Assembly: GCA_963920575.1 (NCBI GenBank)
Contig: OY986969.1
Location: 12,230,615-12,294,614, forward strand
Direction: 5' to 3'
Origin: Narthecium ossifragum
Taxonomy: Eukaryota > Streptophyta > Magnoliopsida > Dioscoreales > Nartheciaceae
DNA length: 64,000 bases
A model generated the notes under the pieces. The model was not told the origin of the DNA and did no database searches. It was given only the letters and a program-made list of their open reading frames with translations. The position numbers and the translations under genes are program-made. Numbering within the stretch: position 1 is the first letter of the stretch; every line of letters begins with the position of its first letter. Below, in pieces: positions 23,223-34,635 of the stretch.

Positions 23223-25427
23223 ATGCAAGGCAGACGATCCCTAAATTACCCGTTGGAACCTTTGGATCTAGAAATAGAAGCCACACTTCGAGCAGCTAGA
23301 ACCTTAGGACAGAAATCTTTAAGTAATTACCGAGAAGCCAAAAGTAACTTGCAATCTTTAATGGCTGAAAACGAGGAACATGTCATTGACCCTAATGCTA
23401 ATATAGGTGGGGGTGGAAATGATAACAATAATAGAGAAGTCCCAATTAGGAATCACTCCCTACCTTGACCTTATACATATGCTTCTTGTATCAACCAACC
23501 TACCATCAATGCTACACATTATGAGATTAAGCCTAACTGGATTACAACTTTACCTTCTTTCTATGGGCGTGAGAATAAGGATTCATATGGACACATTCCT
23601 AGCTTCCTTGAAATCCTTTCCATGTTCAAACTTCAGCATTTTAATGATGATGCCTTTAGACTCAAGCTTTTCCCTTTTTCTTTGAAAGACAAGGCTAAAC
23701 ATTGGCTCCAAACCTTAGCTCCAAATTCGATTTCAATATGGGATCAACTTCAGGATGCTTTTCTTAAAAAGTATTTCTCTATCATTAAAACTCAAAATTA
23801 TCGAACCATGATTATTTCTTTTAAGCAAAATGAAGATGAGATGTTTCATGAAACTTGGGAAAGATTTTAGGATCTTCTTAGAGAGTGTCCCCATCATGAG
23901 GTACCTGACTGGCAGTTAGCCCATTCATTTTATAATGGTCTTAATGATCACTATAGGACAATGGTCGAAGCCTGCTGCGGGGGTGTTATTCTTAGTAAGC
24001 CATTGACTGCCCTTTGGAAAATGTATGACAACCTTGCTGAAAATTCACAACACAATGCCTCAGTTTCTAGGAGTCGGTCTACCACTGTTCGTAATTCTCG
24101 GAGAATTCATGAAAATTTTGAATTCCAAAGACTCTCCGCACAAGTAGCCTTGCTAACTAAAGATTTAAATCAGTTGAAAACATGTCAAATTCTTACTCAA
24201 CAATTGCCTTACACTTCTTCCGAAACCTGTGCCCCATGTCCTAGCTCTGATCATCATATCATTGATTGCCACTTGGCTCCCAATTTCCCTAACTTTGTTC
24301 AGAAACAAGCTAATGCAACTTATGGTTTTTCCAAACCCCAGAACACTCCTTATTCCAATACCTACAATCCAGGTTGGAGGAATCATCCTAATTTTAGTTG
24401 GAAGCCACAACAATCAAGTAACTTTCAAGGACAAAACAATATATCCAATACTTTTACTTTCAAGTACCCACCCAAACCTTCTGCAAATCGAAATCCTAGG
24501 TACCCTCCACATTATCTGCAGAATACACCTCATCCTTCTCCTGCTGAACCATCTAATGAACCCACTTTGACTTCTATCATGCGTACACTTTTGGAGATGA
24601 GGGGTGATATCAATAGGGACATGTCATCTATGAAGGAAGAAATGGCGACCTTCAAAGGTGATGTCCCCTTGTTGAAAAACAACTTATCTTCAAGGATTCA
24701 ATCCGTATCACAATTAGACAAACAAGTTGGGCAATTATCTAATAACATGGCTAAAAGAGAGGATGGACATTTGCCTAGTCAATCTCTCACCAACCCAAGA
24801 GGCCAGCACTATGTAGGAAGCCAAAACTTCGAGAGTGCTACAGACGTTGTGAGTTTTAGAAGTGGCAAAATAGTAGATAATCAAATAGGTGAACTAGTCA
24901 GTCTGGATGATCAAACGCCTGATCCGACGATCAATCATCCATCCCAAGATGATTCTTATTTTTCACCTGATACTGGCCCATCTGATTCTAGAGAGCATGA
25001 TCCAGCTAAATATATTCCTAAAGTGCCTTTTCCTGCAGCCCTTAAGGACCCTTCTTCAACCATGAAATCTCGAAAAACTGTCGAAGAAGTCCTTGAAACC
25101 TTTAAGCAAGTCAATATCAACATACCTTTACTTGATGCCATTAGACAGATTCCTTCTTATGCCAAGTTTCTTAAGAATCTGTGTACCCATAAACGTCAAG
25201 CTAAATCAAAAGTGTCTAAAAAGATCTTCCTTACCGAGCAAGTCAGTTCCATTTTAAAACATGATACACCTCCCAAACTGAAAGATCCTAGTCCCCCTAC
25301 CCTACTTGATTTAGGTGCCAGTGTTAACCTTATTCCTTATTACATGTATAAGGAATTTGGGATGGGAGAACTTAAACCGACACCAGTGATTTTGCAATTA
25401 GCTGATAGATCCATTAAGACGTTCTAG
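23223..25427 (+). pseudogene. gag and protease start of the C-like element
   Basis: One frame runs from ATG 23223 to a TAG at 25425-25427 with two internal stops: TGA at 23466-23468 and TAG at 23868-23870. Residues 95-250 match the Retrotrans_gag domain (LKLFPFSLKDKAKHWLQTL, MFHETWERF, PDWQLAHSFYNGL). A CCHC zinc knuckle, CAPCPSSDHHIIDC, sits near 24230. It is followed by the Athila-type PYSNTYNPGWRNHPNFSW. After a low-complexity linker comes the protease entry (KIFLTEQVSSIL) and the catalytic LLDLGASVNLIPY near 25303. Compared with the B protease, about 13 residues just before the catalytic Asp are missing. The frame then breaks near 25420 where a short segment has been lost. The product would be a capsid polyprotein; it is not functional. 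Confidence 0.88.
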
Positions 25428-25432
25428 TTAAA

Positions 25433-25808
25433 GTGGATAATTTCTTCTTTCCTGTTGACTTTGTTGTCTTCGTTATGGAACCTGTTGTTCATTTCAAAAA
25501 GATCATACCTATTATTCTAGGACGTGCCTTTTTGACCACAACAAATGCATGTATAAACTGTCGAACTGGTGTGATGGATGTTTCTTTTGGACGTATGCAT
25601 GTTAAATTGAATATTTTTTAAATTGCATGTTTGCCTGAGCAGGATGATGAATGTTATAATGTTGATATTTTGACAGAATGTATTGATGATAGATCACATG
25701 CCATGATTTTTGATGAATCCTCTGATATTTTGCATGGTTATGACTCTGATAATGATGATGATGTTAGTTTAGAAATTGCACAATCGAAAGATGACATCAT
25801 GGTAATCA
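25433..25808 (+). pseudogene. C-terminal protease remnant of the C-like element
   Basis: In a different frame from gag, this continues the aspartic protease: VDNFFFPVDFVV, then PIILGRAFLTTTNACINC, the second conserved block of Athila proteases. A stop occurs at 25619-25621, and Asp-rich linker sequence then runs to the truncation at 25808. The open frame extends to 25846 only because the PMD frame happens to continue it. Confidence 0.8.
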
Positions 25809-25813
25809 CCTTC

Positions 25814-26024
25814 TTGAAACCTTTTCTTGACTTCTCCAATCTTTAGAAAATCAAGGGTAAAGAGTATAGTTCATTGTGGGGCCATTTTTTAGTTGGTCGT
25901 GATCTTCACTACGATTTCCTCTACCTCCATCCTGGTAATAAATGCAGTGTGGAGCTCTATTCTCTACATTTTGCCTCTCGCCAGTTTGGTTTCGTCCAGG
26001 CATGGCCTGTCCCTCTCTTCTTTA
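25814..26024 (+). pseudogene. PMD protein, middle part between two insertions
   Basis: Reading resumes in frame after the CCTTC duplication (LKPFLDF directly after APAF). One TAG occurs at 25844-25846. The segment contains SLWGHFLVGRDLHYDFLY and FASRQFGFVQAWPVPLFF, which fits the Arg-Gln-Phe-Gly-hydrophobic motif typical of the distal PMD region. It ends at the TTA target site (26022-26024) of the DNA transposon. The next residues (SLNHFSEDGY) lie in frame at 34639. Confidence 0.72.
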
Positions 26025-29000
26025 GGGCATGTTTGGTTGCTCTGGAGTGACTTTTGGAAGAGTGACTTCACTAGAGTGAGTTTGTTTGAAGTAGGCTGCG
26101 TTTTTTTGGTGTTTGGTTGGTGATGGAGTGGATGTTGAGTTTTGCTAAATTCTCACACTTTTATTGTTTGGTTGGTGTTGGAGTGGTGCTGGAATGAAGG
26201 ACGAGTTCTGGGATTTTCTGAGTTTGGTGTTCGGTTGGTACGGGAATGGGGATATGGTCACCCTTCATTTTAGCTAATATGCTTCAATCAGTTAATACAA
26301 TTAACTTTTTTCTTTTGAATTGTTACTTATAAAATTTTATTAGTCATTCTTTTCAAGTGATTATTCAGCCACTTACAATGATGTTGGGTTGAGCAGCGCA
26401 TATATTTTGAAATTCGAGTCAACTTAGGTGTACCATCAACAGACTTGGTCAGTGTTATTATTCGGGTATTGTGGATGATGATTTAACTTCTATTTTTCAT
26501 TAGCACAACTTGTATTTTTTCAAAGTACAACCTATATATTTATCAGTCTTTACAATGTTGTTGGTTTGACACTAACATCTAGCATATATTTTTAAAATCA
26601 AATTGATTTGGGTTTTCCATCAACAAGCATGGTCATTCTCATTCTTCAAGTATAGAAATGATAATTGAACTTGTATTTTTTCAATAACACAACTTGTATT
26701 TTTTCATGCCTAGAACAAAGATCATCATTTACATAATAATTACTCACATTATTATGCATGGATGAAATTCAAAAATGCAACTTGTGAAGCAAAAAACTTG
26801 AAAAATCAAACTTGTATTTTTCAAAATAGAACCTTAATATTTATTAGTCTTTACACGGCAATTACTCACATATATCCATGGATACAACTTCTAATTTTCA
26901 GAACTACAATAATGAAGAGTTCACACAGCACCTTTACAATACATGCAACTTTTGATTTTCATAAATACAACTTATACAATAATATTTGTTTCCTTTACAT
27001 AGAACCACAAATACAATACAAACAACCTGTGATTTTAGAAATACAACTTATATAATAACCTTGTACATACAAACATCAGTACAATATATGTAACCCTTGA
27101 TTTCAGAAGTACAACTCATACAATACCAACTGATTCCTTCTACATACATACACATGTATAATATATACAACTCTTCAGTATTGCTGCCGATCACGATGCT
27201 CGTCTTTTACGATCGTGTATAAAAACACGAGGGCTCAGAATTTGGATCATCATTTCCCTTATGTGGCGGCAATTGGTCGCTTAACAAATTAAACCATCCA
27301 AATCACCAAGCCACTCCTCACCGATGATCACATTTGAATCATCATTTCCCTCACACCATAATCTCCCCAATCACGTTTGAATCATCAACTCCCCAATCTA
27401 TGATTCTTTGTACATGAAAAACAGCTAAAATCAAAGTTTTAAGTAGGGGATCAGCTATAACTGGTTCCTTGTACATGAAAAAAAACATACATTATCAGTC
27501 CTATGGGAAATATTATTGTTATGCATCTCTCAGGAATAAGACTCCAAAAGGTTTAAATTTCTCTTTTCTCTTCTAGGTTAAGCTAAATGTATTTTCAAGG
27601 GACTAATTTGCTTTTCCAATTGAATAATTATATATACAAGGATGTTGAACCAAGTGGAGAGCAAAGTCATTGTAATTGGCTCAAGCCTACCTAATTTAGC
27701 ATGCTTTCTAAGTGTGATTAATTGCTTCATATGTTCTAGTAACAGTGGAAAAGATACTATCAATGAATTGTTCAGCTCAAAATGCATGTACTTCATTAAG
27801 TGCTTTTGACAGTATAAAGAGCAAAGATAGACAATTTGACGTCTCACATCATCACTGTACAAAGTTAATCTATCTCTAAGATTCAAATATAAGTTTCTTA
27901 CACTATAATGAGTTCTTTTATACTGAAAGCTCTAACATAATAATTTTTACTTCATAACCACCGAAATAACCTCGCGCGAATATAGCTTAGATTAACATAG
28001 TACTTGCCAGAAAATCGGCCATCTTCACTATGCCTGATCAACTGTTACTAAATGTAAAGTGATGAAATATGATGCAATTTGGATAATTTTTCCTTATATA
28101 TTTTTTGCTACAATGAGCAGTACTGATCATAATTTTTGTTGCTGCAATTATTCTTGGTATTAGTATCCAATCACTTTGAAGATTAGAGCAGATATGCTGT
28201 TGTAGTAATTCATAAGTCTTAAATTCAAATTCTATATATAGAAATAAATAAAAGTAATTCTAACTTCAAAGTAGAGATTAAAAAGATCTTTCATCTACTT
28301 GTATGTGTTCAACATCCATATATATATATATCTTAGTATATGAAATGAAAAAACAAGCATTTATCTATATAAGGAACATAAGAGCCTGCTAAAAATAAAT
28401 TTAATGCAAAACATGATTAAGAGAAATCACACAATCTCCAAAATCATAGTTACGCAGGTGTTAAATATCATGCAACTCGAAGGTTGCATTGCTAGAGATG
28501 ATTCGAAAAGTCTAACCTTTACATGATATCAACAACCTTAGAGCTATTCAGATCTATGATACCTTCTCAGTAGGCTTGCTGTCTTCATCATCTCATCCTT
28601 CATTAGCTTTAAGTAGGGGATCAGCTATTGAAAGCATAAAATCATAAATTCAAATAGGGGATCAGCTATAGAAACATGAGCATGCAAAACACATATAGCA
28701 TGCATCAAATCAGACATAGTAAGGATCAAATCAGGTATAGCACCACATAACAAAACAGATTAAGGTCAAAATCCATGTAAAACAACTGAAATCAAAGCTT
28801 TAAGTAGGGGATCATCAAACGAATAAACTCAACTCGAAGTGTTAACAAAGGGGATAAGCATCTCACATGACATTGGAGCTCCCGTGACATAGAGAGCCCC
28901 AATACAAAACACAGTAGGTAGAAGAAACCAGAGAGCAATGGATTAGATAAGCTCAATGCATAAGAATACATAAGTGCCAGTATCGTTACAAATAAAGCGA

Positions 29001-29156
29001 AAGAAATCAGAGTAGGGGATCAAACATATACGTAATAAAAAAGCCCAAAGCCACATCTCATAAAAATCGAAGCAATATACAGAGGAAAATCATATAAATG
29101 TTGCTAAAATAGGAGGGGATCAACCTTCAAGATACAAAATCATCGCATAAACCAGG

Positions 29157-32100
29157 TGTGTGAGGACCCTTACCCCCAACCCGGTTCGACCGCGTAGGTC
29201 TAGGGTTTGGTTCGGTAGGTTAGCTTTGCTTCGCGATCTTAAGATCATTGCGGCTCCGGGGTTAAGTTGGTAAATTACTCTTGGTGGAGTTTGTTTCACA
29301 CACGGGCATATATCTTGTATGTGATTGATTAGACCCTTAACTGCGTTCACGCTTGGAAGATCGAAGTTCGATCGTAGATGATTGAAATTGAATGGTTGTG
29401 ATTGGCTCTGGCCGATCGATTGTCCTCGGGCTAGACTTAGAGTATATATAGTGTCTTCCTCTCCTTTAGGGTTTCTTTTCTCAGGTATGGTTTCTATTCT
29501 AAACTTGGTTTAGACTCTACTAGAGTAGGATTAGGCTTGTTTGGAGCGTGCTAGCATAGGGCCTGTGTGCCTCTTTGGTTTACTCTTGCTCTTCTTGCAT
29601 CTATTCTTCTCTTAATGCCTCTATTGTTGTAGTTCTTTGGGTTTGAGTGCTTTTGATTGGTTTTCCTCATCCCTCACCTTAGATCTATCCTTATTTAGCC
29701 CCTATTAATCAACCTTATTATTAGTTTTTAAATATAATGCTTCTAATATATTCCCCTATTTGCAGTAATCTTGCATTTATAGTGTCATAACATTTGGATG
29801 TGTTTTGTCGGGGCTTTGACGAAGTCATTCTAGGATTTTCACGGTTTTCCCCCAAAATCTCTTTCACAGTTACTTCTTCTTCAAACTGCTAATTATCCGT
29901 GATGAATATCGTGAAGCTTCCTTCATGACTATTGTATATCTTCGAGTTTACTTCCAGATCCAAGTGACTTCATATTTTTATGATATTTTTACAATTTATA
30001 GAGAATTATATCGTGGACTGTGACGTAGCAGACTATTCAGCATTTCAGGGTTTTCTTAGTTGATAGTTTGAGCGGTGTTTCGATGACTTTGCGACATCTG
30101 ATTCTGCTTAAATTTTACTATGTTGTGTCTGGCATAGGATAGATGTTACCTACAGAGTTTAGAAGGTTTTTGATGAATTGTGTGGCATTTATGGCCCTTC
30201 CTCCATTTCAGGCTAAAGGTTGTATTTTGGTTATTTCATTAGGTTTTCGATCTCCAATTGGGTTGAATTTTGGATATCTCATTGTCGATGATGAATAGGG
30301 TCTAGCTGGAAATGTTTAGAAAATTTTGATAAGTTTTGTAGGTTTTATGGCATCTTTTCTATTGCAATAATTTCTCGTCGAGGTTTGGGTTTTTTATTGA
30401 CTTGCATTGGATTTCGGACTCGGATTGGCTTGCTTCTTTGATATGTTATGGAATACCATGCTTGGATACCTGCTAGATAATAAAGATGGAATTTTTATGC
30501 AATTGATGTAATTTATGCTATGTATGTGATGAATGCATGAAAGTGCACTCTGAACATGACTAAGAGCAGCTTATTTACTTAGTTTCATGATTAATATAGG
30601 TGATTTCGTCCGTATATGTTGCTTCACAAAGTTATTTGTATTATGCAGGAAATTGAAGCAAAGATGGGTCATTAACGCCAAAACTGTACCTTTTCAGAAC
30701 TAACTAGATGAAGTGCCATTTATGGTTGGGAAGCTCTTGAAATGTAGTTTCTGGAGAATTTTACGGTTTGTGATTTCGAGTTTTCTAGAGGAAGTTATGG
30801 CAATATTAGTACCGATGGCGCAGTCTGGACGACAGAACAGTAAATACACAGGAAAGATGGATCGATCCTGTTCCCTAGAAGGATCAGTCCTTTTATGCAG
30901 ACAGGGCTGACAGAACACACTTTTCGGATGATCACAGAAGGATCGATCCTCCTTTCACTCGAGAATTTTGAGGAGAAGGATCGATCCTCCTTCTATGGAA
31001 GGATCCATCCTTCTGAGACGGATCCATCCTACTATCCATTCTATCATCCATCCTACTGAGACGGATCCATCCTACTATCCATCCTACTGAGAAGGATCGA
31101 TCCTACCATCCATCCTACTGAGACGGATCCATCCTACTATCTATCCTACTGAGAAGGATCGATCCTACACCTAAGGAAGGATCGATCTTCCTCGGGTGCA
31201 GCCAGAAATTGAAGAGGTTGATTTCAAAGGATCGATCCTACACTTAAGGAAGGATCGATCTTACTCGGGCGGATCTGAATACGAGCCATCAGATTTAATC
31301 CAAAGGCTGAAATAAAAGCTAGTGTTTCATGTCCTTATATAAGGGGAGTTCTTGGACGTTTTTGGGGGCTCTTTTCTGGACGTTTTCTAAAGGAAGAAGA
31401 TGAAGACATCTCCATGCATCCATGGCCGGGTAAGCTGCGGGCATGGCGGACGGATGATCTAGCGAGGATTAGGGTTTCTTCTTCATCATGGTTCATAGAT
31501 TTTCATCTTTATTGTTTAAACTCTATATATATATTAGATCTTTATAGATTGCTTTGTGATTAAACATTATTATAAATCCAGTTATGCTTCTTTTATGATA
31601 TTGTGATCCAATAGTTATCTCTTTTGATTCTCCTACCGAGTCTCGCGAAACCTTTGCTATGCATTGCCCGTAGTGACAGCTGGTATTGTGTATTCTTAGG
31701 GATTAGGTAAGACAAGGTTCGGGCTTTATCCCGAGGAATCTTTCCTATGCGTTGCCTGTAGTGACAGCCGGTATCGTGTATTCTTAGGATCTGGTAGAAC
31801 GGAGTTAGGGTTACAACGAGAAGAACCAAGCATAGAAAGAGACATTTATATTTTATCAGATTCATAATTCTATATCTTCCGATTAAGGTGATTGGGATGT
31901 GTATCCCTTAATCGAGTATTATATGAACCGTTGGTAGAAGAAGAACCTAAATTCGAGTGAAGTGATTCCTGAAGCCTACCCTTATTAAAATCCTGATATC
32001 TCTAGTTAATCTTACATTATAATTAAATCCTTTGATCTAATTTAGTTAATTCTTAAGTTCTCGTTTATCTTCAATTCATTGTTATGTGCGTTTTGGATAT

Positions 32101-33879
32101 TTTCTGTTTGTCTCTCTGTGGGTTCGACCTCTCTTATGTTGTACTGCACCGCGACCGCTGTGCGTGATACAGTTGAGCGATATCAGTATGCGACTACTCT
32201 AAGCATGTTATATAGATGTGCCTCTATATTGTTAATGATATATGTTTATCCATAATTCTATCATACTAGGAGTGCATCTTTAGTCTAACAGACTATAATG
32301 GTATGCTCTTCCTTAACGCTTTGTGGGTTAACCGAGGGAGGCATGCCCCTCGGGAATGTTTAGATTAAACGGACCGAAGGTGTGCCCTTGTATGTTTAGT
32401 ACAAATGGGCCGAAGGTGTGCCTTTGTTTGATGATTGATATCATGCATGGTTTGGCTATAATATGTATGTATGCTCATATGCTTCATTTATACTTATTGA
32501 ATGCTAAATGTCTATAATATATGCATAGTCCATGAGATGTTTGATGAAATGCCAGAAAGAGATGGCATGAGATAAACTATTGTGAAATACTAAGTGTGGT
32601 TAATCAATGCGTAGCTTGCATGTTGGTTAGCCTTGTAGAGGCATGAGTGGTTGTTTTTCTAATATTGATATGTTTCAAGTTATGGGATGCTAGTAAGCTA
32701 TTGAGGAGCTTGGATGCTCCATGCATGGCTTGAAGCTAGTGAACACATGATGGGTTATCATGGTAACTTTATGTTATATCTATGCTTTGTTAACCTCTTA
32801 TATGCCTATGTAATCCTAGCCTTGCATATGCTTATTTGTTTAGCACTCTTTTAGCATGATAAATACTTTTCTTTTTGACTAAGTAAGCCCGGAGGCTAGA
32901 ATTTAGCATGATGCATGCTATACTTGACATGTTTCATGAAATGTCATACAGAGACACCTAGCCTAGTTGATTGTACAGGCTCATATATAATGTTTGCATT
33001 AAAGGCATTCAGGTTAGGTGGTAGGCGATGGGTTCGATTGCCGATCCGAGGGTCTCGGATAGTTCGGATCTAAATGAGTTTAGGCCAGGGTTAGGTCTAG
33101 CTGCTTGCGATAGAGGCTACAGGGTAGACTTGGGTCGCCATGATCGATCGGGGCTTTAGGAGAATGAATCTACAATCCAATTTAGATGAGAAGAAATTGT
33201 TATCGTTTCGAGGATTGATTGACCTCTGGAACCTTTGTCTTAGTGGCTATTGGGAGGTAGCTTAATGTCTACTGGTCGATGCCGATTCAACTGGGCCCAC
33301 AGTTGGCAGGGTAATAGCCCAGATTGTGGTGGAGACCGATGGGTCGATTGTGAGTTTGGGCTTAGGTTGTCACTTTCCTTGAGCTAAGACTTAAGCGCCA
33401 TATTACATTGTTTATTATCTCAGTTATATTAGTTAGTTTCTTGTGTGTCGTTAGTTCATCACCTGTTGGGACTTGTTGCTCACCCTACCTGGGCTGCATC
33501 GATGATGCTGGTCGATTTAGGTCCTTCTTTCAGGTGGTTTTCAGATGATGCTGCGATATTCTCAAGGTGATTGAGGATTTGGAGTTTCGAGGAGTTCTTC
33601 TACAACTTATTCACAGTTTCAATTAGTAATGTATCCATTGATGTATAATCCGATGTATTTGAGGACATAATTGTGTAATAAATTCATGTATTTGAGAAAG
33701 TTTTTAATATTCATTATTGTAAATTCAAAGTTTGTAATAGTTAGCTATTTACATCCTTATCTTTTGCATAATTGGTTAAATTATTAGTAGTTGTACTGTG
33801 GTGCAGCAATTTGAAGATGTTGAACAAGTATAGGTGTCTCACGCCTTGATTTGGATGGGTATTGGGTAGGGGCGTGACA
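29157..33879 (+). mobile_element. Family A solo LTR, copy A4, with a B solo LTR inside (TSD CCAGG)
   Basis: Perfect CCAGG flanks lie at 29152-29156 and 33880-33884. It starts TGTGTGAGGACCC and ends GGGGCGTGACA. The net length without the B insertion is about 3.06 kb. A TATATATAG box lies near 29443-29452. The 3' half has the family blocks GATCCGAGGGTCTCGGATAG (about 33043) and CCTACCTGGGCTGC (about 33484). It lies inside the DNA transposon. Confidence 0.9.
30527..32185 (+). mobile_element. Family B solo LTR, copy B1 (TSD GTATG)
   Basis: A 1659-bp LTR with perfect GTATG flanks (30522-30526 and 32186-32190). It starts TGATGAATGCATGAAAGTGC and ends GAGCGATATCA. The U3 word cluster (30855-31265) uses AGGATCGATCCT and near forms such as CGGATCCATCCT. 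The promoter CTTATATAAGG lies at 31333-31343. It is longer than B5 and B4 mainly because the word cluster is larger. Confidence 0.92.
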
Positions 33880-34635
33880 CCAGGAGCTTTCGGTAGAAGG
33901 GAGAAGAAATCCCAAGATACATGCTAACATAGAGGATAAAGTACACAAAGAGCACAAAAAATCTTGAAATCTAGAGAGGATCAGGTTAGGGAGACCTTTG
34001 CTAAGGGTTTCAAGCGCTTTGCTTGAAGAAAAAAATGGATCGGATGTCATCGGCCAAGAAGCTCCCCAACATCACAGTGTAGGCTAGCAACAAAGCCTAT
34101 TTCAGCGGGATTAGGGATGCTCGCATGAGATTAGAGGAATTGGACCCAAGATCGGCTTAAGAACCCAAGATCCCAAGGCTGGCTTCAAGCGTGAGAGGAA
34201 ACCCTACATCAGTGTCGGTGAGAGAGGAAGAAGGAGAAGGAGGAAGCCATCTTCATGGGAGGAGGACAAAAGCCAACGTCATCGTCCATGGGGAAGAGGA
34301 GGGAGGTCGGAGAGATGAAGGAACCCTAAATCGGGTTCATCACTCACTAGGGGATGGGAGAGCATTGTGACGGCAGAGAGGAGAACCCTGAATCGATAGG
34401 TGTGGAAGTGGAGATCGACTGGCTTCACATATGGCCAGACTGGCCACCACTTCAACCAACTTCGGGCCAAAATCAGATGGAGTCACGAGCGTGAACTGAT
34501 AGCCAAAATAAGCTATTATGTGAAGTGACTTGGACTCAGTTCATTCACTTACAAACTCAACCAAACACCACAAGTGGCTGGACTCACTTCAAAAAAAGTG
34601 AGCCCATACCCACTCAAGAGCATCCAAACAGGCCC

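Larger units (their letters stand above)
21304..25808 (+). mobile_element. Truncated Athila/C-like element with 5' LTR, gag and protease (TSD CCTTC)
   Basis: The element entered the PMD frame. CCTTC occurs at 21299-21303 and again at 25809-25813, and the PMD reading continues in frame across the two points. It has a 5' LTR (21304-22746), PBS (22752-22769), leader with GACCGTC words, and a gag-protease frame. RT, RNase H, integrase and 3' LTR are missing. The right edge falls inside the end of the protease region at 25808, yet the target duplication survives. A deletion therefore appears to have removed everything up to the last few bases of the 3' LTR. Confidence 0.82.
26025..34635. mobile_element. 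PIF/Harbinger-like non-autonomous DNA transposon (TSD TTA)
   Basis: Termini are imperfect inverted repeats: GGGCATGTTTGGTTGCTC at the left, and the complement of GGGCCTGTTTGGATGCTC at the right (22 of the first 25 bases match). A 3-bp TTA flank lies at 26022-26024 and 34636-34638. GGGC-TGTTTGG ends and TTA duplications are typical of PIF/Harbinger and Tourist-like elements. Without the nested LTR (29157-33879) it is about 3.9 kb. No transposase frame was found. The left arm (26200-27200) is AT-rich with repeated ACAACTT phrases. The phrase TAAGTAGGGGATCAGCTAT recurs at about 27445, 28610 and 28660, with shorter forms near 28800, 29013 and 29113. The right arm (33885-34500) is GC-richer and of unknown origin. 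Confidence 0.78.

Noticed and set aside
25893..26123. 76-codon frame
   Set aside because: It crosses the PMD/DNA-transposon border in the wrong frame.
26762..27055. 97-codon frame in the DNA transposon as a transposase fragment
   Set aside because: AT-rich, repeated ACAACTT phrases and no DDE-type motif.
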